Positions 16,113 to 24,291 of a DNA stretch of 64,000 bases are shown piece after piece; position 1 is the stretch's first letter, and each line of letters begins with the position of its first letter. Position numbers and translations under genes: made by a program. The stretch comes from Sporolactobacillus terrae DSM 11697 (GTDB taxonomy: Bacteria > Bacillota > Bacilli > Bacillales > Sporolactobacillaceae), in the NCBI RefSeq assembly GCF_000648615.1, contig NZ_JFZC01000004.1:62001-126000 (forward strand), given 5' to 3'. A model generated the notes under the pieces. It did no database searches. It saw only the letters and a program-made list of their open reading frames with translations, and was not told where the DNA came from.

Positions 16113-17702
16113 ATGGAACTCACAGACCTTATTGCACCACAGAAATACAATCTTACAAATGAAATTGATCGGTTTGATTCAGATCGGATCGCTTTGTACT
16201 GGGAAAATGAAGCGGGTGAAAAACGAACCGTTACCTATCATGAACTCATTCAAAAAGGAAAGCAGTTTGCCAATGTACTCAACCACTTAGGCATTAAAAA
16301 AGGCGATAAAATCATGACGATCGTGCCGAGAATCATCGACGCTTACGTGATCTATTTAGGGGCGTTGCGCGCGGGAATTGCGGTTATTCCAGGCTCTGAG
16401 ATGCTTCGCGCCAAAGATATCAGTTATCGTATTAATCAGGGTGAAGCAAAAGCAATTGTCGTTTATAAAGCATTCACCGAACAGGTGGATCACATCGATG
16501 AGACGATGCCATCGCTTCAACATAAGATCTCTGTTTCCGGCGAATCAAACGGATGGCTTTCAATGGATCGACTTATGGATCAAGCGCCAACGACCTATAC
16601 AACCGTGGATACCGAGAAAGATGATATGGCTTTTCTCACCTATACCTCCGGAACAACGGGCACGCCTAAAGGCGTGGTGCACACCCATGCGTGGGCCTAT
16701 GCTCACCTCAGAATTGCTCCCGAACGTTGGCTTGATGTCCATGAGGGTGATACGGTATGGGCAACGGCAGGTCCGGGGTGGCAGAAATGGATTTGGAGTC
16801 CTTTCCTGTCTGTACTTGGAAAAGGCGTTACCGGTCTCGTCTATTTTGGACGCTTCCACCCGGAAAAACAGCTTCAGCTGCTTCAAGATTACAAAGTTAA
16901 TGTCCTTTGCTGCACACCGACCGAATATCGTTTGATGTCCAAAGTCGACCATTTGGATCACTATGATCTTTCCCAGCTTCATACCGCCTGCTCTGCAGGA
17001 GAAGCGTTGAATCGCGGCGTCATCGATGTATTCAAGCATACGTTTGACCTTCAGCTCAAAGATGGCTATGGTCAGACCGAAAGCACTCTGCTGATCGGTA
17101 CGCTCGTCGGTAAAGATATTCGTATTGGCTCAATGGGACAGCCGATCCTTGATGAATTTATTACGATCATTGATGAAGAAGGTCATGAGGTCCCTGAAGG
17201 CGTTGTCGGAAACATTGCTGTTCGCCGCGACTTTCCCGCACTGTTCAAAACCTATTACCAGCAGCCGGAGCGGTATCAAAAATCAGTGATCGGTGATTAT
17301 TTCCTAACCGGTGATCGTGCGTCAAGGGACAAGGACAACTATTTCTGGTTCAAAGGCAGACGTGATGATATCATCATCAGCTCGGGTTATACAATTGGGC
17401 CTTCAGAAGTTGAGGATGTGCTTCTGAAGCACGAAGCGGTTAAAGATTGTGCCGTCGTTGCCAGTCCTGATCCAGTCCGTGGAAACATTGTTAAAGCCTT
17501 TGTTATTCTGAAAGAAGGCTACAAAGAAAGTCCGACTTTGATACCGGAATTGCAGACGTTTACGAAAAAGAATACCGCTCCATACAAATACCCAAGAGCG
17601 ATCGAGTTTGTTACCGATTTACCTAAGACTGTATCAGGCAAAATTATGCGTTCCGCGCTGCGCGATTTGGAAATTCAGCGCGCAAAAGAACAGCAAAACT
17701 AA
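16113..17702 (+). CDS. Acyl-CoA synthetase, AcsA/MACS-like (AMP-forming)
   Basis: The 529-residue adenylate-forming enzyme has the A3 motif YTSGTTGTPKG near residue 190, a DGYGQTEST segment near 325, YFLTGDRA near 415 and the catalytic C-terminal Lys in KTVSGKIMR near 512. It makes acyl-CoA from acetate, branched or medium-chain acids through an acyl-adenylate. The W-x-K-W segment in GPGWQKWIWSP is typical of medium-chain and AcsA-like ligases. ATG 16113 is preferred over GTG 16083 from the GGGAGA upstream. The FapR-like box suggests coupling to lipid metabolism. Confidence 0.88.
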   Translation: MELTDLIAPQKYNLTNEIDRFDSDRIALYWENEAGEKRTVTYHELIQKGKQFANVLNHLGIKKGDKIMTIVPRIIDAYVIYLGALRAGIAVIPGSEMLRAKDISYRINQGEAKAIVVYKAFTEQVDHIDETMPSLQHKISVSGESNGWLSMDRLMDQAPTTYTTVDTEKDDMAFLTYTSGTTGTPKGVVHTHAWAYAHLRIAPERWLDVHEGDTVWATAGPGWQKWIWSPFLSVLGKGVTGLVYFGRFHPEKQLQLLQDYKVNVLCCTPTEYRLMSKVDHLDHYDLSQLHTACSAGEALNRGVIDVFKHTFDLQLKDGYGQTESTLLIGTLVGKDIRIGSMGQPILDEFITIIDEEGHEVPEGVVGNIAVRRDFPALFKTYYQQPERYQKSVIGDYFLTGDRASRDKDNYFWFKGRRDDIIISSGYTIGPSEVEDVLLKHEAVKDCAVVASPDPVRGNIVKAFVILKEGYKESPTLIPELQTFTKKNTAPYKYPRAIEFVTDLPKTVSGKIMRSALRDLEIQRAKEQQN

Positions 17703-17720
17703 AAAAATTGCGGCATTAAA

Positions 17721-17756
17721 AATCCGAAAGGTGCTTAGGACCTTTCGGATTTTTTT
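17721..17756 (+). terminator. Terminator after the acyl-CoA synthetase gene
   Basis: AATCCGAAAGG/CCTTTCGGATT hairpin followed by a T-run that overlaps the stop codon of the convergent SDR gene. Confidence 0.85.
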
Positions 17757-18522
17757 AGTGCTTTGTTGGTCGTGTCGCCATCTTCACAGCCTTAGCGCCC
17801 AAGACTCGCGGGAGAAATTTTGCAGCAACCGCACCAAATTGATTAAGCGCCCCGGGTATAACAACTCGCTTCCCCCGTTCCATTGCTTGATAGCCAAGCT
17901 TTGCTACCCGTTGTGCATCCATCGAGCGGCTGAAAAGCCGTACATCTTCCGCATGTGCGGTCGTGCCAAAATTTGTATGAGTCGGTCCCGGACATAGCGC
18001 AGTGACCGTCACTCCGCTTCCCTTCAGTTCTTCAGAAAGTGCCTCGGAAAAAGAAAGGACAAAGGCTTTCGTTGCAAAATACACCGCCATATACGGACCG
18101 GGCTGATAAGCAGCCGTGCTTGCGACATTCATGATCTTTCCTGATCGACTTCTAAGATCGGTAAGAAAATAATAGCTGAGTTCGGTCAGTGCGCTGCAAT
18201 TCAGTCGGATCATGTCACTCATCTGTTCGACTGGCAATTGATCGAAACAACCAATTAACCCAAATCCTGCATTATTAATGAGCCGATCAACGACCAGTCC
18301 CCTCTGCTTTACCTCTTCATAAACTTCGCGAGCGGCATTCACAACACTTAAATCTTTTTTGATAAGGGTAACGTTCCGATGCGGCATCCCATCTTTCATC
18401 TTGCCCATCACGGTTTCATTTCGTGATACAAGAATCAGGTGGACCGGTTCATGAGCAAACAATTTTGCGAGAGCATTGCCGATCCCGCTTGTAGCGCCCG
18501 TAATTAATACTGTTTTGACCAC
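17755..18522 (-). CDS. Short-chain dehydrogenase/reductase
   Basis: This 255-residue classical SDR has the cofactor motif TGATSGIG near residue 9, NNAG in INNAGFG near 88, and the catalytic Tyr/Lys in YMAVYFATKAFV near 155. GGGAGGG before the GTG at 18522 sets the start; longer readings would overlap the transporter gene. It follows ecfT by 37 bases on the same strand and may be read from the thiamine operon, although nothing links it functionally. The substrate is unknown. Confidence 0.88.
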   Translation of the reverse strand: MVKTVLITGATSGIGNALAKLFAHEPVHLILVSRNETVMGKMKDGMPHRNVTLIKKDLSVVNAAREVYEEVKQRGLVVDRLINNAGFGLIGCFDQLPVEQMSDMIRLNCSALTELSYYFLTDLRSRSGKIMNVASTAAYQPGPYMAVYFATKAFVLSFSEALSEELKGSGVTVTALCPGPTHTNFGTTAHAEDVRLFSRSMDAQRVAKLGYQAMERGKRVVIPGALNQFGAVAAKFLPRVLGAKAVKMATRPTKH

Positions 18523-18559
18523 GCTATCCCTCCCTACCTCAATCATGCACCGTGGAAAC

Positions 18560-19360
18560 TCAATGATCAAGAACATTCGTATACGGAGTAATCGGCAGAA
18601 CATTCGAAAGCACAAAGCCGAGTGTTACCGTACAAAGAACAATGAGCACAAAGTAAATATCCTTTCTGCTCCAGCTGATTTTATAATAATAAGTCCGTTC
18701 CGCAGTCATTGAAAAACGTTTCGCTTCCATTGCAATGGCTGTGCGCTGTGCACGGCGAATCGATTGAGCGAGCATGGAAAGGCAATAACGGGTCATACGC
18801 TCGCAGAACGCCTTAACTCCTTTTTGACGGTTCATCCCGCGCACACGCATCGCCTGGCGTATTTTCACAAATTCCTCTGCCATCATTGGAATCATGCGAA
18901 AAGCGGCCATAAACCCATAAGCGTATCGGGCTGGAACTTTCAGCTGCTGCATTAATGAATAGAAAAACGGAACCGGCTGCGTCGTTGTTGCAAAAACCAT
19001 GCCGATTAAGCTAAACGTAAACGTTCGAAGCCCGAGCAGTACGCCTCGAGCCAGACTTTCCCGTGTAATGAGGATCAGTCCTTTTTGAAAAAGGACCGAA
19101 CTACCTTTTCCGAAAAAGATCATCGCTGATGCACTAAACAGCGAGACGATTAAGGTCAGGAGCACAAACCAAAACGACCACTTGCCTGATAACCCGCTGA
19201 CAAAAAAATACAGGATGAAAAACAAGAGTGCTGTCCAAATCATTGTATTTAGATTCGTGACAAACAGGTACAAGATGAACAGCGAAGAGACGAGGAGAAA
19301 TTTCAGACTTGGATTCACTTTAAAAAATAATTTGTTCGTGTTTCCCCAAACCGTATCCAT
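18560..19360 (-). CDS. ykoC: ECF transporter transmembrane (T) component, YkoC-like
   Basis: The 266-residue membrane protein has about five to six helices and the EcfT coupling motifs Ala-x-x-x-Arg-Gly (QAMRVRGMN) and AMEAKRF, which dock on the ATPases. It starts inside the 3' end of ykoD (41-base overlap) after AAAGGAGCAGGGGC. Together with YkoD and YkoE it forms the energy-coupling module for hydroxymethylpyrimidine or thiamine uptake. The CbiQ/EcfT family call is firm; the vitamin is inferred from the riboswitch. Confidence 0.9.
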   Translation of the reverse strand: MDTVWGNTNKLFFKVNPSLKFLLVSSLFILYLFVTNLNTMIWTALLFFILYFFVSGLSGKWSFWFVLLTLIVSLFSASAMIFFGKGSSVLFQKGLILITRESLARGVLLGLRTFTFSLIGMVFATTTQPVPFFYSLMQQLKVPARYAYGFMAAFRMIPMMAEEFVKIRQAMRVRGMNRQKGVKAFCERMTRYCLSMLAQSIRRAQRTAIAMEAKRFSMTAERTYYYKISWSRKDIYFVLIVLCTVTLGFVLSNVLPITPYTNVLDH

Positions 19361-20798
19361 GCCCCTGCTCCTTTCCTACGCCTTCATCTTGCGTGTCCAT
19401 CACAATGGATCCATTCTCTACCTTCAGAATGCGGCTGGCAAAGTGTCGCACGATCTCCATCTCATGAGTCACCATGAGCAGTGTCGTTCCCCTCTGTTGG
19501 AGCTGTTGAAAGAGATCGAGCAGTGCAAACGTATTCTTGGCATCCTGTCCGAATGTCGGTTCATCCAAGATCAGCACATCCGGATAAGTGATTAATGCAG
19601 ATGCAACACTCAATCGCCGCTTTTGCCCCATCGACAGTTGGAACGGATGTTGATGGCGCTGTTGTTCAAGAGAATAATGGTGGAGATGCTCTTCAACACG
19701 ATCTGCACATTCAGGCTCATCCCGTTTTCTAACCCGAAGGCCGAAAGCGAGTTCATCCTGTACCGAATCGGTAACAAACTGATATTCAGGATTTTGAAAG
19801 ACAAATTGCACATGATCGGCAGGATGTCCAAAAGACCAGACGCATTTGCCTTTTGATTTAAGAAGTCCCATAATGCCTTCAATCATCGTGCTTTTTCCTG
19901 CCCCGTTTTCACCAATGATTGCAATCCATTCCCCTTTGTGAATGTTTAAAGATTCAGCAAAAAATTTAACTTCCTTTTGCCTGAGTACGGCAAAATTATG
20001 AAGACTGAGTTGAACCTCGCCTTGAACGGATTGCTTTGAATCATTTTGCTGATGAATACGATAGTTCATCCAGCTTCCCGGATGCCAGACCCCATATTCA
20101 TCAAGCTTTTTTTCGTAACGAGACAGCATTTCCTGCTTTGGACCATCGGCAAAAATGGCGCCTTGCTCGTTGAAAAGAACGACGCGATCAATGAAATCAA
20201 GCACGTGGTCAATTTTGTGTTCAACGATAATCAATGTACGGTCATTTCCAATTTGTTGCACGGTCTCCCACAGCTTGCGGGTTCCAGATGGATCAAGTAA
20301 TGCCGTCGGTTCGTCCACGAACAGTACTTCCGGTTCAAGTGCGAGAATACTGGCAATGGCCAACCGCTGTTTCATCCCTCCTGAGAGCGTACGAATCAAC
20401 CGATGATTATCGGTCAAATTCAGATCGACTAAGTTCAGATAGTGCTGAATCAGAGACGGCATCTGCTCTCGGGGTACACGTCGATTTTCCAAAACAAATG
20501 CAATCTCCTCATCAACATACGGCATGCAGAACTGAGTGTCAGGGTCTTGAAAAATATACCCCCAGTTTTCCGGTATCACGCAGCGTTCTGCGCGCATCGG
20601 TAATTGGATACTGTTTGGAATGAGACCAGAAAGAACTTGAAGCAGTGTGGACTTACCGCATCCTGATGGTCCTAAGAGCAATACTCGCTCACCTTTCTTA
20701 TAATGAAAGGAAAGATCTTTAAATAACATCGATTTTTTCTTAGGGAATGCTAGACGCAGTTGATCAACGCCCCACTCTTCCCGCTTACTTAAGGACAT
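19320..20798 (-). CDS. ykoD: ECF transporter fused double ATPase, YkoD-like
   Basis: The 492-residue protein contains two ABC ATPase domains. The first has Walker A GPSGCGKST near residue 43, signature LSGGMKQR and Walker B VLFVDEPT. The second has GENGAGKST near residue 288, LSMGQKRR and VLILDEPT. Fused ATPases of this size match B. subtilis YkoD of the thiamine-precursor system. Its ATG overlaps the ykoE stop region and follows AAGGAAG. It powers uptake through the T component. Confidence 0.92.
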   Translation of the reverse strand: MSLSKREEWGVDQLRLAFPKKKSMLFKDLSFHYKKGERVLLLGPSGCGKSTLLQVLSGLIPNSIQLPMRAERCVIPENWGYIFQDPDTQFCMPYVDEEIAFVLENRRVPREQMPSLIQHYLNLVDLNLTDNHRLIRTLSGGMKQRLAIASILALEPEVLFVDEPTALLDPSGTRKLWETVQQIGNDRTLIIVEHKIDHVLDFIDRVVLFNEQGAIFADGPKQEMLSRYEKKLDEYGVWHPGSWMNYRIHQQNDSKQSVQGEVQLSLHNFAVLRQKEVKFFAESLNIHKGEWIAIIGENGAGKSTMIEGIMGLLKSKGKCVWSFGHPADHVQFVFQNPEYQFVTDSVQDELAFGLRVRKRDEPECADRVEEHLHHYSLEQQRHQHPFQLSMGQKRRLSVASALITYPDVLILDEPTFGQDAKNTFALLDLFQQLQQRGTTLLMVTHEMEIVRHFASRILKVENGSIVMDTQDEGVGKEQGHGYGLGKHEQIIF

Positions 20799-21381
20799 CG
20801 TAATCTTCCTTAGTTACCGGGCGAAGCGATTGCGTGACACCGGTCTTCTCAAGTCCTTTCACCAAAGCATAGGGAAATAGCCCTGAAAGTAAAATGGAAC
20901 CAATCAAGCGAAAAACGAGGTATAAGATAAGATTCCATCCGGCGAGTAAGGGCAGGTATGCATAGCCGGCATCAAGAATGATTGATGCAATTAATGCAGC
21001 GAATGCGGACAATGAAGCAACGCCGATCGAAAATTTCTTATAGCGCCATGCGGCAAAAATTGCTTCTGAAAATGCCCCTTGAAGCAAACCATAATAGAGG
21101 TTGATAATGCCCCCGCTGCCTGCAAAAAGCATTTCAGCAAGCGCTGCAGCAGTCTCTGCCAGGAATGCGACACCGGGTTTGCGAATTAGAAGTGCAGCAA
21201 AGGGTGCGGCGATAAACCAAATCCCATACAGAAGTGCATCCAGATGTATCCCCAGCGGCTGTACCAAATCATAGACCGGTCCCATTAAGCGAAAAACCAG
21301 TCCAAAAACAAGTGCAATCACGATCGTTACAAGAATGTCGGTTAAATTAAGCTTCAGATTACGGCTTTTTTCATGAGCCAT
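20785..21381 (-). CDS. ykoE: ECF substrate-binding membrane component YkoE (thiamine precursor)
   Basis: The 198-residue protein has about five to six membrane helices and fits the YkoE S-component family. It captures hydroxymethylpyrimidine or thiamine and delivers it to the YkoC/YkoD module. AAAGGGGGAACAGAT places the start at ATG 21381 (MAHEKSRN). It is the first gene after the TPP riboswitch, which supports the vitamin assignment. The YkoF thiamine-binding protein of the B. subtilis ykoFEDC operon is absent. Confidence 0.9.
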   Translation of the reverse strand: MAHEKSRNLKLNLTDILVTIVIALVFGLVFRLMGPVYDLVQPLGIHLDALLYGIWFIAAPFAALLIRKPGVAFLAETAAALAEMLFAGSGGIINLYYGLLQGAFSEAIFAAWRYKKFSIGVASLSAFAALIASIILDAGYAYLPLLAGWNLILYLVFRLIGSILLSGLFPYALVKGLEKTGVTQSLRPVTKEDYDVLK

Positions 21382-21445
21382 ATCTGTTCCCCCTTTAATT
21401 TTGACTGTTCCTCCGTTCATCCGGTCACCATGTTTGAAAAGTTTA

Positions 21446-21479
21446 AAAAACCGCTTTCATCGTAAGACGAAAGCGGTTT
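21446..21479 (-). terminator. TPP riboswitch expression-platform terminator
   Basis: On the minus strand AAACCGCTTTC pairs with GAAAGCGGTTT, followed by TTTAAAC. It lies just after the aptamer and before ykoE, giving transcription-off control. Confidence 0.8.
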
Positions 21480-21496
21480 GAATAACGTTTGAGTTA

Positions 21497-21576
21497 CCAC
21501 TTTCCTACGCTGGTATTAACCAGATCAGGTCCAAGGGTCGGGACCATGCCCTCTCAGCAAACAGCACCCCTAGTGG
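21497..21576 (-). promoter_or_regulatory. TPP riboswitch (THI box)
   Basis: On the minus strand the aptamer carries ACTAGGGGTGC, CTGAGAGG, GACCCTTGGACCTGATCTGG and TTAATACCAGCGTAGG, closed by a CCACT/AGTGG P1 stem. This is a near-perfect thiamine pyrophosphate aptamer and shows that the ykoE-ykoD-ykoC operon is repressed by TPP. Confidence 0.97.
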
Positions 21577-21748
21577 ACGAACCAATCATTTAGTTTTTCT
21601 AACAGATTAAACATACTATACCTTCACGAAATGTTCAAGATTAACCGCTTGAATGATCGTCAATAATCCAATCCAGCAATGCTTTCCCATGTATAGAATG
21701 CAGCGCTGCGAATCAAGCTAAACAAAAAAAGATCGGAGCTGTCTCAAA

Positions 21749-22297
21749 ATGCCGCTAGGTCGTTCTTCTCACACACTGCTGGTCGCTGTTCTCCTGCTTT
21801 CCAGCCTTATTTGGCATCCTGTCCACATACACGCAGAATCAATGAATGAACTCATCAAAACTGTTCAACCGGAAAGCAGCCAGCGCATGATCCAACAATC
21901 GGACCTTATCGTATACACGCATCTGAATCAATCAATTAAAAGATGGAATACCGGAAAACGCTTGCCTTCCGGTGCGCGCTTTGTCAATGCAGAACAACTG
22001 CTACAGATTCATGAAGTGCTCAAAGGCAGCGTTCAAGCGCCGGTCAAACTGCTGACCACCGGGATCGATCCGCTTCCACAGCCGTCGGATCCTCTAAATA
22101 ATCGATATACTGGACCGCTCGCCGACGGGGATTACCTTCTTTTCCTGAAATCATACAGCCAGACGCAGCATTATATCCTAAATGGAGGATTTGCCGCCGT
22201 CTATCCGGTTTATGCTGGAAAATTAATTGCACTCAATGAAGGGTTTAAAGCATTCAATGGCAAAACGATTGCTGAGATAAAACCAATGCTTCACTGA
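21749..22297 (+). CDS. Secreted protein of unknown function
   Basis: The 182-residue protein starts with a signal peptide (basic MPLGRSSH, hydrophobic LLVAVLLLSSLIW, likely cleavage after HIHAES-type residues). The mature part has a beta-rich pattern (SDLIVYTHLNQ, LLQIHEVLKGSV, GDYLLFLKSY) seen in several uncharacterised secreted Bacillales proteins. CGGAGCTG precedes the ATG. It is monocistronic. No catalytic motif is visible and I cannot assign a role. Confidence 0.75.
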   Translation: MPLGRSSHTLLVAVLLLSSLIWHPVHIHAESMNELIKTVQPESSQRMIQQSDLIVYTHLNQSIKRWNTGKRLPSGARFVNAEQLLQIHEVLKGSVQAPVKLLTTGIDPLPQPSDPLNNRYTGPLADGDYLLFLKSYSQTQHYILNGGFAAVYPVYAGKLIALNEGFKAFNGKTIAEIKPMLH

Positions 22298-22374
22298 ATC
22301 CTCCACCTACTTTGCATATTTTCATCGGACAAGCCATATAGTCTATCAAAGGCAGTCATTAGGGGGAAGCATTC

Positions 22375-22578
22375 ATGGAAAAAACACATACCACACCATT
22401 ATCCAAAAAAAATGAACCATTCAATGATTCGCTGCAGCAGCTCAGACAAAAAATTGAGCAGCTTTCTGCTGAAGAATGCTTTGAATGGGTCACAAAAATC
22501 ATGTATTATGCAATTCTGTTTCTGGGAGTCCCTTATTTCATCTTTGTTCTGATCTCATTTATCCGGATGGCAGCTTGA
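22375..22578 (+). CDS. Small single-span membrane protein
   Basis: The 67-residue product has a polar, partly coiled-coil N-terminal half and one membrane helix near the C-terminus (YYAILFLGVPYFIFVLISFI). A clear TTAGGGGGAAG ribosome binding site precedes ATG 22375. Its stop is one base from the stop of the convergent yppE-like gene. The family is not recognised. Confidence 0.7.
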   Translation: MEKTHTTPLSKKNEPFNDSLQQLRQKIEQLSAEECFEWVTKIMYYAILFLGVPYFIFVLISFIRMAA

Positions 22579-22579
22579 T

Positions 22580-22960
22580 TCACTTTAGATCCTGCTCCAA
22601 CTGCTCTTGAATATTTTCCAAAACATAGTCAATCGATTTAATGGTTTCATAAAATCGCCGTCTGCGCGTGTCCTTCTGAAATGCCGTGACGCATATAATC
22701 GTTAAATTATCGCTCGTATCTTTAATTTGTATTGGAAAAACATACCTGGGTTTGCGTTTTCTGACCCAATGTTCCGCTAATGGATGCCATTCATCAACAA
22801 CCTTTTGCATCGCATCGGCAAACGGCTTGACCTTGCCATAAAAATCGGTCTGATAAGCTTTATCCTGCGTTTGTTCCGCATACTGTTTATAGGCGGTTTG
22901 GTTGAGTTCCCTCAGCTTTACCGTCAGCTGATGCAGCCGGGACTTTGATTCAATAGGCAC
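22580..22960 (-). CDS. yppE: YppE-like DUF1798 protein
   Basis: This 126-residue helical cytosolic protein has the DUF1798 pattern (VDEWHPLAEHWV near residue 56, then KPRYVFPIQIKD). B. subtilis yppE lies close to recU, and the same neighbourhood is kept here, which supports the call. GTG 22960 follows TGGAGTG. The function is unknown in the whole family. Confidence 0.8.
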   Translation of the reverse strand: MPIESKSRLHQLTVKLRELNQTAYKQYAEQTQDKAYQTDFYGKVKPFADAMQKVVDEWHPLAEHWVRKRKPRYVFPIQIKDTSDNLTIICVTAFQKDTRRRRFYETIKSIDYVLENIQEQLEQDLK

Positions 22961-23069
22961 ACTGATTCACTCCATAAACAAGTTGATTAAACTTAGTGTA
23001 TCATGATCAAATCGTCAATTCACCAAGTCTGCTCATGAAGCGTCAACCCAAGCGTGCTTGTTACATCTT

Positions 23070-23369
23070 TCAGGCTGAACGGTTCTGATCCTTCGAAGCG
23101 TTTGTGTTCGGTTCGAATAAAATCGACTCTAGCTGGTTTGAATAGTATATTTCTGTTCCACGAGCCGCTTTTTCAAGCATCCGATCCACCTGATTCATTT
23201 TCCTTTTTGAATGGTCCATCTTTTTTTTGCACAGATCCAACTGTTGTTCAATTAACTCACTATTATTGCGCATAATTTTATGATCCAACTGCTCCAATTG
23301 CATGGTTAAATAATCCATCCGAAAATTCAGTTCACGAACCGACATGCCAAGACTTTTGACTGAGTGCAT
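23070..23369 (-). CDS. Small coiled-coil protein near recU
   Basis: The 99-residue product is strongly helical and charged (LTMQLEQLDHKIMRNNSELI), consistent with a coiled coil. AGAAGGGACGTAC precedes ATG 23369. It sits where B. subtilis carries small ypp genes between recU and yppE. I see no catalytic motif. The yppC/yppD identity is possible but not shown. Confidence 0.65.
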   Translation of the reverse strand: MHSVKSLGMSVRELNFRMDYLTMQLEQLDHKIMRNNSELIEQQLDLCKKKMDHSKRKMNQVDRMLEKAARGTEIYYSNQLESILFEPNTNASKDQNRSA

Positions 23370-23606
23370 GTACGTCCCTTCTCTCTTAGTTAGATTAATT
23401 TAGAGGTTCCATAAAAGAGAGGGATCACCTGCACACTCGACAAAACTAGCAGCAATCTTTCAAAACTAGCCCTTTCTCGCAAGCAATCATGACCGATTGG
23501 ACCGTTTTAAATAAAATTAACCCCTTCGAAGCGTACTTTGGTATACTGTTCTAAGAATAAAGCAGACGACATTGCTTTTGAATGAAAGGAAAGGAGCAGC
23601 CGCATC

Positions 23607-24209
23607 ATGAGCGTCTTTTATCCCAATGGACAGCCCTACAAGGGAAAAAGTCAAGCGGTCCAATCTGGCCCCGCTTCGGAAATCGTCTATGGGCACCGCG
23701 GCATGTCTTTAGAAGAAGATTTGAACGTGACAAACCGTTATTACATTGAAACGGATCAGGCAGTGATTTACAAAAAGCCGACACCAATACAAATTGTCCA
23801 TGTAGACTATCCGAAGCGAAGTGCTGCCAAAATTACGGAAGCTTATTTTCGTAGAGCATCTACTACCGACTACAACGGGATCTATCGAGGGAGATACATA
23901 GACTTTGAGGCAAAAGAAACAACGCACGAGAACTATATTCCCTTGAAGAATTTTCATCGCCATCAAGTCGAGCATATGAAACGAATCAAACGACACGGCG
24001 GTATTGGGTTTATCATTGTCAAATTCACAAAGCGTTCGGAGATTTTCCTGCTTGATGCGGATTATTTAGCGGCGGCTTGGGACGAATCTTTAAACGGCGG
24101 CCGCAAATCAATCCCGAAACGAATCTTTCAGGATCATGGTTCATTGATTCCGCAAAAGTATCTTCCGCGTGTCGATTATCTTCAAAATGTGTGTGAAGTC
24201 TACTTTTAA
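23607..24209 (+). CDS. recU: Holliday junction resolvase RecU
   Basis: The 200-residue nuclease has the RecU fold: YRGRYIDFEAKETT near residue 90 supplies the catalytic Asp, Glu and Lys, and HQVEHMKRIKRHGGIGF is conserved. The N-terminal GMSLEEDLNVTNRYY is family-typical. RecU cuts recombination junctions and modulates RecA. ATG 23607 follows AAAGGAG. It lies 82 bases upstream of ponA, the standard recU-ponA pair of Firmicutes. Confidence 0.96.
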   Translation: MSVFYPNGQPYKGKSQAVQSGPASEIVYGHRGMSLEEDLNVTNRYYIETDQAVIYKKPTPIQIVHVDYPKRSAAKITEAYFRRASTTDYNGIYRGRYIDFEAKETTHENYIPLKNFHRHQVEHMKRIKRHGGIGFIIVKFTKRSEIFLLDADYLAAAWDESLNGGRKSIPKRIFQDHGSLIPQKYLPRVDYLQNVCEVYF

Positions 24210-24291
24210 TTAAGTCATAATCAGCGGGAACTCTCGAATACTATGTCACGTAAACCATGGGACAGGTTTTTTTGGAAAGGTAGGATCAGTC

